Source: Salinicoccus sp. YB14-2
Lineage (GTDB): Bacteria > Bacillota > Bacilli > Staphylococcales > Salinicoccaceae
Direction: 5' to 3'
Length of the DNA stretch: 40,076 nt
Assembly (NCBI RefSeq): GCF_001265075.1
Contig: NZ_LFKO01000002.1
Coordinates: forward strand, 40,254 to 80,329
Below the pieces are notes generated by a model that saw only the letters and a program-made list of their open reading frames with translations, was not told the DNA's origin and did no database searches. A program made the position numbers and the translations under genes. Position 1 is the first letter of the stretch. Each line of letters begins with the position of its first letter. This document shows positions 14,946-22,867 of the stretch, piece by piece.

Positions 14946-15720
14946 TATGAACTTTTATTTTGATGATGAAAAGCATTCAGAAACTGTGCTTTTGCTGCAT
15001 GGCTTCATGTCTGATGCGATGAGTATGAAAAGTATCGGGGACAGATTAAATGATTCATATAACATACTTTACGTGGACCTGCCGGGTTTCGGCGCATCTT
15101 TGAGTACGACGTATGATTATGGTATGGAAGACGTCTCATTTGGTATAAGTAAGATACTGGAGCGGTTAAAACTCGGGCCAGTGCATGTGCTCGGGTATTC
15201 GATGGGCGGCAGAACAGCCCTTTCATTCGGCATACTTTACCCGGATAAAGTGCTTTCCTTAACACTTGAAAGTGCCTCACCCGGTATTTCAGAGAGTGGT
15301 GAAAAATCGGACCGGCTGGACGTTGATAAAAAGAGAGCCGAAAAAATCATGGAGGACTATACGAAATTCCTCGATGGATGGGAGAGTATGGGTTTATTTA
15401 AAAGCCAGGAAGCTCTATCTGCTGAAACATTCAAGGCGCAAAGGGAAATGCGGGCAGCACAGCAGCCACAAGAAGTGGCAGACAGCCTGCTTAAATATGG
15501 CACCGGGGCGCAGCCGTCGTACTGGTCCCGGCTGAAAGAACTTAAAATACCGGTGTGTCTGATTGTCGGTCGAAACGATCAGAAGTTTGTCGAAATCAAT
15601 AAAAAGATGGCGGAATCAATTGAAAATGTCCAATTGAAATTAGTCGAAGACGCCGGGCACAATATTCATTTAGAATCCCCAAAAAAGTTTGATATAATAA
15701 TAACAGAGTTCTTAAAATAG
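14935..15720 (+). CDS. menH: SHCHC synthase, alpha/beta hydrolase (MenH)
   Basis: A 261-residue alpha/beta hydrolase that removes pyruvate from SEPHCHC to give SHCHC. Visible are the oxyanion HGF (22-24), nucleophile Ser89 in GYSMGG, the acid in VGRNDQKF and the catalytic His in EDAGHNIH. The start may be TTG 14935, overlapping menD by 11 bp (reads MTLDMNFYF, matching the length of staphylococcal MenH), or ATG 14947 four codons later; neither has a strong ribosome site, as expected for coupled translation. Third gene of menFDHB. Confidence 0.92.
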   Translation: MTLDMNFYFDDEKHSETVLLLHGFMSDAMSMKSIGDRLNDSYNILYVDLPGFGASLSTTYDYGMEDVSFGISKILERLKLGPVHVLGYSMGGRTALSFGILYPDKVLSLTLESASPGISESGEKSDRLDVDKKRAEKIMEDYTKFLDGWESMGLFKSQEALSAETFKAQREMRAAQQPQEVADSLLKYGTGAQPSYWSRLKELKIPVCLIVGRNDQKFVEINKKMAESIENVQLKLVEDAGHNIHLESPKKFDIIITEFLK

Positions 15721-15734
15721 GAGGCAGTCTAATT

Positions 15735-16553
15735 ATGACTAGAGAGTGGGAAACACTGAAGGAATATAAAGAAATCAAGTATGAATTTTACAATGGAATC
15801 GGTAAGATTACAATCAACCGTCCAGAAGTAAGAAATGCATTTACACCGCGTACGGTGGCAGAGATGATCGACGCATTCACAAGAGCACGTGATAATCAGG
15901 ATATCAATGTCATCGTGTTGACGGGCGAAGGCGACCTTGCATTCTGTTCCGGCGGCGATCAGTCGGTGCGCGGACACGGCGGTTATGTCGGAGAAGACGA
16001 CATTCCGAGATTGAACGTGTTGGACCTTCAGCGTCTGATCCGTGTCATTCCTAAACCGGTTGTTGCGATGGTGGCAGGTTATGCGATCGGCGGCGGCCAC
16101 GTACTTCATGTCGTGTGTGATCTGACGATCGCTGCTGATAATGCAAGATTCGGCCAGACAGGACCTAAAGTCGGTTCATTCGACGCAGGATACGGTTCCG
16201 GTTACCTGGCACGCATTGTCGGACACAAAAAAGCGCGTGAAATCTGGTACTTATGCCGTCAGTATGATGCGAAAGAAGCAGAAGAGATGGGCCTTGTAAA
16301 TACAGTCGTACCACTGGAAAAACTGGAAGACGAGACAGTTCAGTGGTGTGAGGAAATGATGGAACATTCACCGACAGCGCTCCGTTTCTTAAAAGCAGCG
16401 ATGAACGCTGATACAGACGGACTTGCAGGTCTTCAGCAGATGGCAGGGGACGCAACACTCCTGTACTATACAACGGATGAAGCGAAAGAAGGCCGTGACG
16501 CATTCAAAGAGAAAAGAAAACCGGATTTCGATCAATTCCCGAAATTCCCATAA
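15735..16553 (+). CDS. menB: 1,4-dihydroxy-2-naphthoyl-CoA synthase
   Basis: A 272-residue crotonase-fold enzyme that cyclises o-succinylbenzoyl-CoA to 1,4-dihydroxy-2-naphthoyl-CoA. It shows the CoA/oxyanion loop [19 protein letters not shown], the second oxyanion helix [13 protein letters not shown] and [23 protein letters not shown]. The Gly in QTGPKVGS marks the bicarbonate-dependent type I group (as in E. coli), in contrast to the Asp of mycobacterial MenB. AGGAGG lies 9 nt before ATG 15735. An intrinsic terminator follows before menE. Confidence 0.96.
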   Translation: MTREWETLKEYKEIKYEFYNGIGKITINRPEVRNAFTPRTVAEMIDAFTRARDNQDINVIVLTGEGDLAFCSGGDQSVRGHGGYVGEDDIPRLNVLDLQRLIRVIPKPVVAMVAGYAIGGGHVLHVVCDLTIAADNARFGQTGPKVGSFDAGYGSGYLARIVGHKKAREIWYLCRQYDAKEAEEMGLVNTVVPLEKLEDETVQWCEEMMEHSPTALRFLKAAMNADTDGLAGLQQMAGDATLLYYTTDEAKEGRDAFKEKRKPDFDQFPKFP

Positions 16554-16557
16554 TATC

Positions 16558-16583
16558 AAACCCATCTTCCGGATGGGTTTTTT
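16558..16583 (+). terminator. Intrinsic terminator between menB and menE
   Basis: AAACCCATC (16558-16566) pairs with GATGGGTTT (16572-16580) around a 5-nt loop and runs straight into TTTTTT. It ends only 12 nt before the menE ATG. So menE depends on read-through or on a promoter inside menB. Confidence 0.85.
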
Positions 16584-16595
16584 GAGGTGTAGAAC

Positions 16596-17975
16596 ATGGA
16601 AAACTGGCTGAAAAAAGCATATGAGGATGTGCCTGAAAAGACTGCCGTAAAATACGGTGAAGAGACAATTACATATAAAGTTCTGTACGAAGAGGCACTT
16701 GCTCTTGCCGGGAAAATAAAGTCACTTGGAGAGAAACGGATCGGGGTCTATATTTACAACTCGCTCGAATCATTGAAACTGATTCATGCGCTGATGCAGG
16801 CGCAGGTGGAAATAGTCTTCATCAATACAAGACTGACGCATCGTGAAATCACAGTGCAGCTGGAAGATGTCGACGTGTCGACGATTATTGCCACAAAGCC
16901 GTTTGAGATCGACGGCTTTGAAATCATTGGATTTGAAGCGCTCGATCAGCTGGAATCTGTAGACTTTGAAACCGGTCCGGTCGAAGAGGATGATACTTTA
17001 TCGATCATGTTCACTTCCGGCACCACCGGACGCGCAAAAGCCGTCAGACAGACATATTTGAACCATTACGCCTCGGCAAAAGGATGCAAAAGCAGATTTG
17101 GATATGATATGGACAGTGTCTGGCTGCAGATCAATCCGATATTTCATATTTCCGGACTGTCAATCGTAATCAGAACAGTCATTGTACAATGCACGAATAT
17201 ACTGGTGGATAAATTTGATGAGGAAGAGATCTTTATTTTATTAAAAAAGAATAGTGTCACTCATACCAGTCTCGTGCCGATTATGCTCGAGAGACTGCTC
17301 GCCATCAGCAATGATTTCGGCAGCCAGCTTAAAGGCATTTTACTCGGCGGCGCCGGTGTGACTAAAAATGTATTAAAGGAAGCGCTGGATAACCGTCTGC
17401 CGGTCTATAATTCATTCGGCATGACAGAGACGTGCTCACAGATTGTTTCCATTTCTTATCATGATGAAAAGATACTGGATGGCACGGTGGGTAAAGCTTT
17501 GGAAAATGTGAATATAAAAGTCGATGACAATGATGAACTGCTGGTCAAAGCGGATAATGTGACGCCGGGTTATTTAAATGCACCGATAGAGCAGAAAGAC
17601 GGTTATTTTAAAACCGGCGACCTTGCGCATATTGATGGAGAAGGGTATTTATATATACTGGATCGTCGTAAAGATTTGATAATCAGCGGTGGTGAAAATA
17701 TTTATCCTAAAGAGATCGAAGACAGGGTCCACGAAGTCGTCGGTGTCGAGAGGTGCGTGGTGGTTAAAGTGAAAAGTGCGAAGTGGGGTGAAGCGCCTTT
17801 GCTGCTTGTACAGGGTGAAAAAGATATTGAAGAAGATATATTGAATCATCTGAATAAGACGCTTGCACGGTATAAAATGCCGAAAGACATCCGCTTTGTC
17901 GACGATATCATAATGACTTCGACCGGGAAAGTCTCCAGGCAGCAGAACTTTGAGTATTATATAAAAGAGAAATAG
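16596..17975 (+). CDS. menE: o-succinylbenzoate-CoA ligase
   Basis: A 459-residue acyl-adenylate-forming enzyme that activates o-succinylbenzoate with ATP and CoA. The phosphate loop MFTSGTTGRAKA sits near residues 138-149, followed by YNSFGMTETC, KTGDLAHIDGEGYLYILDRR and the hinge/catalytic part SGGENIYPKEIE with a late Lys near TGKVSRQQN. GAGGTG gives the ribosome site just downstream of the terminator. In Staphylococcus menE is followed by menC; here a convergent yidD follows instead, so menC must lie elsewhere or be replaced. Confidence 0.94.
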   Translation: MENWLKKAYEDVPEKTAVKYGEETITYKVLYEEALALAGKIKSLGEKRIGVYIYNSLESLKLIHALMQAQVEIVFINTRLTHREITVQLEDVDVSTIIATKPFEIDGFEIIGFEALDQLESVDFETGPVEEDDTLSIMFTSGTTGRAKAVRQTYLNHYASAKGCKSRFGYDMDSVWLQINPIFHISGLSIVIRTVIVQCTNILVDKFDEEEIFILLKKNSVTHTSLVPIMLERLLAISNDFGSQLKGILLGGAGVTKNVLKEALDNRLPVYNSFGMTETCSQIVSISYHDEKILDGTVGKALENVNIKVDDNDELLVKADNVTPGYLNAPIEQKDGYFKTGDLAHIDGEGYLYILDRRKDLIISGGENIYPKEIEDRVHEVVGVERCVVVKVKSAKWGEAPLLLVQGEKDIEEDILNHLNKTLARYKMPKDIRFVDDIIMTSTGKVSRQQNFEYYIKEK

Positions 17976-17996
17976 CCCATTAATGTGAGCTATTTC
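17969..17996. terminator. Bidirectional terminator menE / yidD
   Basis: GAAATAGC (17969-17976) pairs with GCTATTTC (17989-17996). Its arms overlap both stop codons. T-rich flanks occur on each strand (CCCTTTATTTT on plus, TCTCTTTTATAT on minus). Confidence 0.75.
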
Positions 17997-18238
17997 CCTT
18001 TATTTTCATCCGTATAGTTTTTAGGGTTCAAAGGTACAGGGTCATAACCGCCCGGGTGGAACGGATGACATTTAAGTATACGCTTTATCGCCATATAACC
18101 GCCCTTAAATCCGCCGTGCTCCCGGACGGCTTCAATACCATAATTGCTGCATGTCGGGTTGAATCTGCATGAAGGCGGGAACATCGGTGATATGGCTTTC
18201 TGATAAAAGCGGAATAATAAGATTATAATTTTTTTCAT
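17990..18238 (-). CDS. yidD: Membrane protein insertion efficiency factor
   Basis: An 82-residue YidD/UPF0161 protein: an N-terminal amphipathic segment ([18 protein letters not shown]) and three conserved Cys in [14 protein letters not shown] and [17 protein letters not shown]. It helps YidC-dependent insertion of membrane proteins, acting at the inner face of the membrane. It is convergent with menE and divergent from the Nudix gene. Length is typical. Confidence 0.95.
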   Translation of the reverse strand: MKKIIILLFRFYQKAISPMFPPSCRFNPTCSNYGIEAVREHGGFKGGYMAIKRILKCHPFHPGGYDPVPLNPKNYTDENKGK

Positions 18239-18316
18239 AGTTTCACCAAGTTTTTATTAATTTACACATATGATATCGGGTATATTGAGATTAAGCAAAC
18301 AAAGGATGTTGATGAA

Positions 18317-18775
18317 ATGAAAGAGTTTACGGATTATGAAGGCAGAAAAGTGACATTAAAAAAAGAACGTGTGGAGAATACAAAACACGTGCTGGCAATT
18401 CCAAAGTTTAATCATCAATACTTATTTACCGATCATAAGATACGGGGCATTGAATTTCCCGGCGGTAAAGTCGAAACTGGTGAAACATTGGAAGAAGCGG
18501 TGCAGAGAGAATTGTTTGAAGAAACAGGTGCAACAGCTGAACGACTGAAATTCGTCGGGACTTACACGGTTCATGCAGAAAAACCATTCAACAAGGCAGT
18601 TTTTTATATAGTGGTGAAAGATCTGTTCTTTAAATGCGAATATCTCGAAACACACGGACCTGAAGTATTTGATGACGCAAAAGAGATTTCTGAAGAAGAC
18701 AGAAGCGTGCTGCTTGATGACGAGTGCATCCACTATTTGTATGAGATGAGTAAGACAGATGAGTTTTTTAATTAA
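18317..18775 (+). CDS. ytkD: Nudix hydrolase (YtkD-like nucleoside triphosphatase)
   Basis: A 152-residue Nudix hydrolase. The full Nudix box (G-x5-E-x7-REUxEExGU) is at residues 50-72, from GKVETGE to REL..EETGA. It aligns best with Bacillus YtkD (N-terminal EFTDYEGRKVTL, the RGIEFPGGK stretch, LETHGPEVF before the tail), which removes 8-oxo-dGTP and can process RNA 5' ends. ATG 18317 has AAAGGATG upstream. It is followed by the 51-bp repeat region. The substrate is inferred from family only. Confidence 0.85.
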   Translation: MKEFTDYEGRKVTLKKERVENTKHVLAIPKFNHQYLFTDHKIRGIEFPGGKVETGETLEEAVQRELFEETGATAERLKFVGTYTVHAEKPFNKAVFYIVVKDLFFKCEYLETHGPEVFDDAKEISEEDRSVLLDDECIHYLYEMSKTDEFFN

Positions 18776-18810
18776 GTAGAATAATGTGATTTCGATTTGG
18801 AAGGCTATAA

Positions 18811-19035
18811 ATGTATCTTGAAATCGAAAAGCCGGTCGAAAAACGATTTGAACCTGTTGAAATGGAGCTTGAAATCGAAAAGCCGATAGAAAAACGATTT
18901 GAACCTGTTGAAATGGAGCTTGAAATCGAAAAGCCGATAGAAAAACGATTTGAACCTGTTGAAATGGAGCTTGAAATCGAAAAGCCAATAGAAAAACGAT
19001 TTGAAGACTATAAAACGACTGCACAAATCGAATAG
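18811..19035 (+). CDS. Possible repeat protein from a 51-bp minisatellite
   Basis: A 74-residue ORF made of four copies of the 17-residue unit LEIEKPIEKRFEPVEME, the last one diverging into DYKTTAQIE. The units are charged (Glu/Lys) with regularly placed Ile, Phe and Pro. There is no signal or membrane segment. GGAAGG stands 6 nt before ATG 18811, a workable ribosome site. It lies 35 bp after ytkD on the same strand, so cotranscription is possible. The minus strand is also open across the repeats because 51 is a multiple of three, so coding is not proven. Family not recognised. Confidence 0.45.
   Translation: MYLEIEKPVEKRFEPVEMELEIEKPIEKRFEPVEMELEIEKPIEKRFEPVEMELEIEKPIEKRFEDYKTTAQIE
18817..19008. 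repeat. 51-bp tandem direct repeat, 3.7 copies
   Basis: Units begin at 18817, 18868, 18919 and 18970. Units 2 and 3 are identical; unit 1 differs in one codon (GTC for ATA) and unit 4 in one base before it diverges. Within each unit AAATCG and CGATTT form inverted arms about 20 nt apart. The near identity suggests recent expansion or ongoing homogenisation. Confidence 0.95.
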
Positions 19036-19049
19036 CAACATCTTAAAAT

Positions 19050-19086
19050 AAAACACCGCTCACATTGAAATTATGAGCGGTGTTTT
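19050..19086. terminator. Terminator of the peptide-binding protein gene
   Basis: A perfect 13-bp stem, AAAACACCGCTCA (19050-19062) with TGAGCGGTGTTTT (19074-19086), has an 11-nt loop. The minus-strand flank is TATTTTAAG. It may also stop plus-strand transcription from ytkD. Confidence 0.85.
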
Positions 19087-19095
19087 AAATCTGCT

Positions 19096-20910
19096 TTATT
19101 CACTGAACCCGACTCTGTAAAGATGTGTTTCCTCATTGAATCCTATTTCTTCACTCCAGTTCATAACATCTTCACTTACTGGTGTGACGTATGAGAAGTT
19201 CAGTGTCGGAATGACAGGGATTTCTTCAATCATCAGTTCCTGCCATTCATTATAAATCTCGATTCGATTATCGATATCGAGTGCTTCCTTTGAATTCCCT
19301 TTTGTTAAAAGCTCTGTACTTTCTTCTGTTTCATAACGTGTGTAGTTGAACGGCGCATCTGCACCGTAGAACTGCTCAGGGTTTACATCGGTACCGACGT
19401 TCCATGAAGCTTCATAAATATCAATATCCGGATCGTCATTTTCAACCATGTCATAGAAAGAGTTGAATTCTATCAGGCGGTTGTTGACGAGTCTGACGTG
19501 AAGGCCGACAGCTCTCCATGACTGCATCAGATAGTTTGCGAATGGTTCAGCGACGTCTCCTCCGGACATTGCAAGGTAGCTGATTTCAAGCGGCTCACCG
19601 TCAGGTGTTTCTCTGAAACCGTCATCGTCTACATCTTCGTACCCGGCTTCGTCCAAAATCCTGTTTGCTTCCTCCGGATCGTATTCTGGAACATCAAGAT
19701 CATCTTTATGGAATGCTGAGTGAACAGGTGACATTACGGATTTTGCTTTCCATGCAAGGCCGTTGAAAAAGTTTTCTCCCATGGCATCGAGTTCGATGGC
19801 ATGCCACATTGCACGTCTAAGGTTGATGTCACCCATCTTCATTTCATCAGGCTTATAATCCACCTTTTCATTTTCTTCATCCCATTCGCCTAGTTTAAAT
19901 CCGATGTATCCATATGAGTTCTGCAGCTGCATCAACCATTCGACGCCTTCCATGTCATGCACGTCAGGGAATTGTGTGGATGGAAATGATGCTGCGACAT
20001 CAATCTCACCGCTTTCCACCGCATTGGCAATGGAGGAGGGCGGAATGACGCTGACTTCCATGCCGTCGAGCTGAGGTTCGCCTCTCCAGTAATCTTCAAA
20101 CTTGGTCAGTGAAATTGATTCTCCTGACACAATTGAATCCACTTTATATGGTCCGATACCTATCGGATTTTCTCTTGTCTGTGGTGCTGATGCCATATCT
20201 TCGACATCGACACCTTCATAATGGTGTTCGGGAAATGCATAGAACCAGAATCCACCTGATGTGAGCGATGGCGCAAGCGCCTTATAAGTAAACACAGCGG
20301 TTTCATCATCAATGACTTCAATACCTGAAATCTCATCCGTATCTCCGGCTTTATATTCATCATATCCTTCAATCAGTGTGAAGCCGTCTGTTGTCCCTCT
20401 GACACCGTCATAATCCGGATGGCCGATGACTTCGTAAGAGGCTACATAGTCCTGAATGGTGAGTGGTTCACCGTCATGCCAGTAAACATCTTCTGCAACA
20501 GTGAAAGTTACAGTATTGTTTTCTTCATTCATATCAAAATGAATTGCACCTTCATTTGTGAATTGGCTGTTTTCATCTGAAGTTAATACTGCTTCGTCAA
20601 AAAAACCAAGCATCGTCATGTCCGGCGTCCCCGAATAAAAGTTATAATTCAATGTACCTTCAAAAGGTGTACTGGATGAATAACCGACTTCGAGCGTGCC
20701 TTCACCTGTCGGATCCCCGGTATTCGACACAGTCTGCGGAAAATCCTCATAGTCAAACAGTTCATTTTCATCAGAACCATTTTCTGCCTCTGCAATATCA
20801 TCATCAGAAGCAGCTTCGTCTGATTCCGACAGTTCATCCCCGCAAGCTGCAAGAAGCAGACTCATGGTAAAGATTAAAAGCATTATTTTAATACTGAATC
20901 TATCTTTCAT
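19096..20910 (-). CDS. Oligopeptide ABC transporter substrate-binding lipoprotein (OppA-like)
   Basis: A 604-residue family-5 extracellular solute-binding lipoprotein. From ATG 20910 the signal peptide is of normal length with lipobox LAAC and Cys23, then an acidic linker (about 24-55). The family pattern is clear: FTVAEDVYWHDGEPLTIQDYVASYE, NPIGIGPYKVDS, YWRGEPQLDGMEV, INLRRAMWHAIE and EEANRILDEAGY. The ribosome site and start are duplicated in tandem (ATG at 20910 and 20925, each after GGGGAGAATAAT), so either may be used. No permease or ATPase genes adjoin it, so it is an orphan receptor that must share a transporter. It may bind peptides or another ligand. Confidence 0.88.
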   Translation of the reverse strand: MKDRFSIKIMLLIFTMSLLLAACGDELSESDEAASDDDIAEAENGSDENELFDYEDFPQTVSNTGDPTGEGTLEVGYSSSTPFEGTLNYNFYSGTPDMTMLGFFDEAVLTSDENSQFTNEGAIHFDMNEENNTVTFTVAEDVYWHDGEPLTIQDYVASYEVIGHPDYDGVRGTTDGFTLIEGYDEYKAGDTDEISGIEVIDDETAVFTYKALAPSLTSGGFWFYAFPEHHYEGVDVEDMASAPQTRENPIGIGPYKVDSIVSGESISLTKFEDYWRGEPQLDGMEVSVIPPSSIANAVESGEIDVAASFPSTQFPDVHDMEGVEWLMQLQNSYGYIGFKLGEWDEENEKVDYKPDEMKMGDINLRRAMWHAIELDAMGENFFNGLAWKAKSVMSPVHSAFHKDDLDVPEYDPEEANRILDEAGYEDVDDDGFRETPDGEPLEISYLAMSGGDVAEPFANYLMQSWRAVGLHVRLVNNRLIEFNSFYDMVENDDPDIDIYEASWNVGTDVNPEQFYGADAPFNYTRYETEESTELLTKGNSKEALDIDNRIEIYNEWQELMIEEIPVIPTLNFSYVTPVSEDVMNWSEEIGFNEETHLYRVGFSE

Positions 20911-20937
20911 ATTATTCTCCCCCATATTATTCTCCCC
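20908..20937 (-). repeat. Tandem duplication of ribosome site plus start codon
   Basis: The 15-bp unit GGGGAGAATAATATG occurs twice in tandem with a single extra G-run difference, giving two in-frame ribosome sites and ATGs (20925 and 20910) for the peptide-binding lipoprotein. Confidence 0.8.
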
Positions 20938-21032
20938 TTTATTTAAAAATGCTTTCATGATAATATTACCATAACATTTTACAACATGCATTATTATTAT
21001 AATATTCGAATAATTACAAAAGATATAAAAAA

Positions 21033-21068
21033 CCGGTAATAAAAGTCTTTTAAGACTAATATTACCGG
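21033..21068 (-). terminator. Terminator of the opuA operon
   Basis: CCGGTAATA (21033-21041) pairs with TATTACCGG (21060-21068), enclosing a second stem AGTCTT/AAGACT. The minus-strand flank is TTTTTTATATC. Confidence 0.85.
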
Positions 21069-21078
21069 AGAAGGATGA

Positions 21079-22002
21079 TTATTCAGTCCACTCTGATACT
21101 ACATCCTGGTTATCTTCAACCCAAGCTTCTGCTGCTTCCTGAGGTGAAGTGCCCTGTTCTATTTCAAGCATTACTTCTTCCATTTGTTCTGTTTCCCAGA
21201 AGAAGTTGTCAAGAACATTGTATGCATGCGGGCTGTCTGCTTCTAAATCTTGTCTGACGATTGTGTTGATTGTTTCAGCTTCACCGAAAGAACCTTCCGG
21301 ATCTTCAAGATATTTCAGGTCGAATTCCTGGAATTTCCAGTGTGGAGACCAACCTGTTACAACGATTTCTTCGCCACTTTCAACTGCAGAGCGAAGCTCT
21401 GTAGCCATAGCACCAGATGATGAAGTCTGAACTTCCCAATCACCGAGGTTATCGTAATCTTCACCTACAGCGCGTTCAGCTGCCTGAACCACACCAGCAC
21501 CTGGTTCGATACCTGTAACCGTTTGGTTTGCTTCATCGCTAAGGTCTGCGATTGAATCAACAGGGAAGTCTTCAGGGACTACCATACCGATTGCCGCACC
21601 TTCAAGGTTTGGACCCAAGTCAACAATCTGATCTTCATACTCTTCATATAGATCACCATGTGTAAGAGGCAACCATGCTGCCACCATACCATCTGCTTCG
21701 TCTGTAGCAATTGACTGCCACATAACAGCATTATCAAGTGGTGTTATTTCAACATTATAACCTTCGTCTTCCAATACTTTCTGCATTACGTGAGTAGATG
21801 CAATTTCCGTATCCCATTCAACGTAAGATAAAGTGATGTCTTCTTCACCTAAGTCGCTACTGCCTTCTGAACCATTTTCCTCAGTAGACTCAGCGCTCTC
21901 ATCAGCGCCTTCCTCACCACTGTCAGATTCTTCTGCGCCGCCGCAAGCAGCAAGCACAAGTGATAGAACGGCCGTTAAAAACAAAAGATGCCATTTCTTC
22001 AT
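21079..22002 (-). CDS. opuAC: Glycine betaine-binding lipoprotein (OpuAC-like)
   Basis: A 307-residue lipoprotein with lipobox LAAC and Cys20, a ~35-residue Asp/Glu/Ser linker, then the OpuAC fold. Aromatic cage residues typical for betaine are in YVEWDTE, WLPLTHGD and VTGWSPHWKF. ATG 22002 is chosen because AGGAGG lies 8 nt upstream; the in-frame TTG at 22008 is too close. It is the last gene of the ATPase-permease-receptor operon. The acidic linker is longer than usual and fits the halotolerant trend of this window. Confidence 0.9.
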   Translation of the reverse strand: MKKWHLLFLTAVLSLVLAACGGAEESDSGEEGADESAESTEENGSEGSSDLGEEDITLSYVEWDTEIASTHVMQKVLEDEGYNVEITPLDNAVMWQSIATDEADGMVAAWLPLTHGDLYEEYEDQIVDLGPNLEGAAIGMVVPEDFPVDSIADLSDEANQTVTGIEPGAGVVQAAERAVGEDYDNLGDWEVQTSSSGAMATELRSAVESGEEIVVTGWSPHWKFQEFDLKYLEDPEGSFGEAETINTIVRQDLEADSPHAYNVLDNFFWETEQMEEVMLEIEQGTSPQEAAEAWVEDNQDVVSEWTE

Positions 22003-22027
22003 AAACAAATTCCTCCTATAAAATATA

Positions 22028-22867
22028 TTATTTATTTGAATTGCTGGTCTGGGTAAATCTATCTATGATAATTGCCAAGATAACTATCCCCAGTCCGGCA
22101 ACAAATCCCGGTCCTACTTGAGCTCTTTGTAAGGAACTCAGTACCTCAGTGCCCAGTCCTGGCGCACCGATCATTGATGCAATGACAACCATGGAAAGTG
22201 CCAGCATGATCGTCTGGTTAATTCCTGCCATAATTGACGGTCTGGCAAGAGGAAGCTGTACTTTAAGCAATTTTTGCATTGGTGTCGTACCGAATGAATC
22301 ACTGGCTTCAATCAATTCTTCCGAAATCTGTCTGATCCCCAAGTTCGTTAAACGGATGGTCGGCGGTGATGCGAAAATCACTGATGCGAACACGCCCGGC
22401 ACCATACCGATGCCGAAAAATGCCACTGCAGGTATCAAGTAAACGAAAGCCGGCATCGTCTGCATCAAGTCGAGTATCGGTTTCATGAGCATTTCAAAAG
22501 TATTGCTTCTGGACATTAAAATTCCTAGAGGTACACCGATGACGATCGAAATCAGACCACTGATGATGACGAGTGTCATCGTATCAATCAGGTTTTCCCA
22601 TAATCCCTGGTTGTATATGAACAATAGTCCGATGCCGATAAGGATTGGGGAAAGCACTTTTTTCTTCATGAAAATTGCTGAAAGTGCCATGATGATGATG
22701 ATAAACAGTACGGGCGGAATAAACTCCAATCCTGTAATGATCCAGTTCATCAGTGTTCCCAGATAATTATTGATCGGATCAAAGATGAAGCTGAATGCAC
22801 TGGTAATCCATCTGACAAATTCCGTTGTCCATTCAGACAGGGGAAGGCGAGGTATGTTATCTAGCAT
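22028..22867 (-). CDS. opuAB: Glycine betaine ABC transporter permease (OpuAB-like)
   Basis: A 279-residue permease with an amphipathic N-terminus (IPRLPLSEWTTEFVRWITSAF) and about seven membrane helices. The EAA loop GIRQISEELIEASDSFGTTPMQKLLKVQLPLARPSIMAG lies near residues 170-208. ATG 22867 follows GAGGTGGAAG and overlaps the end of the ATPase gene by 11 bp, so translation is coupled. A longer reading from 22921 has no ribosome site. Length matches OpuAB of Bacillus. Confidence 0.9.
   Translation of the reverse strand: MLDNIPRLPLSEWTTEFVRWITSAFSFIFDPINNYLGTLMNWIITGLEFIPPVLFIIIIMALSAIFMKKKVLSPILIGIGLLFIYNQGLWENLIDTMTLVIISGLISIVIGVPLGILMSRSNTFEMLMKPILDLMQTMPAFVYLIPAVAFFGIGMVPGVFASVIFASPPTIRLTNLGIRQISEELIEASDSFGTTPMQKLLKVQLPLARPSIMAGINQTIMLALSMVVIASMIGAPGLGTEVLSSLQRAQVGPGFVAGLGIVILAIIIDRFTQTSNSNK

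Noticed and set aside
16165-16503. Minus-strand frame within menB
   Set aside because: Antisense to a highly conserved enzyme; no initiation signal.
18817-19008. CRISPR array
   Set aside because: The repeats are directly tandem without variable spacers and there are no cas genes.
18422-19024. Long open frame on the minus strand antisense to ytkD and the 51-bp repeats
   Set aside because: Its length follows from the repeat period being a multiple of three and from antisense of a real Nudix gene. The predicted protein is Phe/Arg-rich nonsense without a ribosome site.
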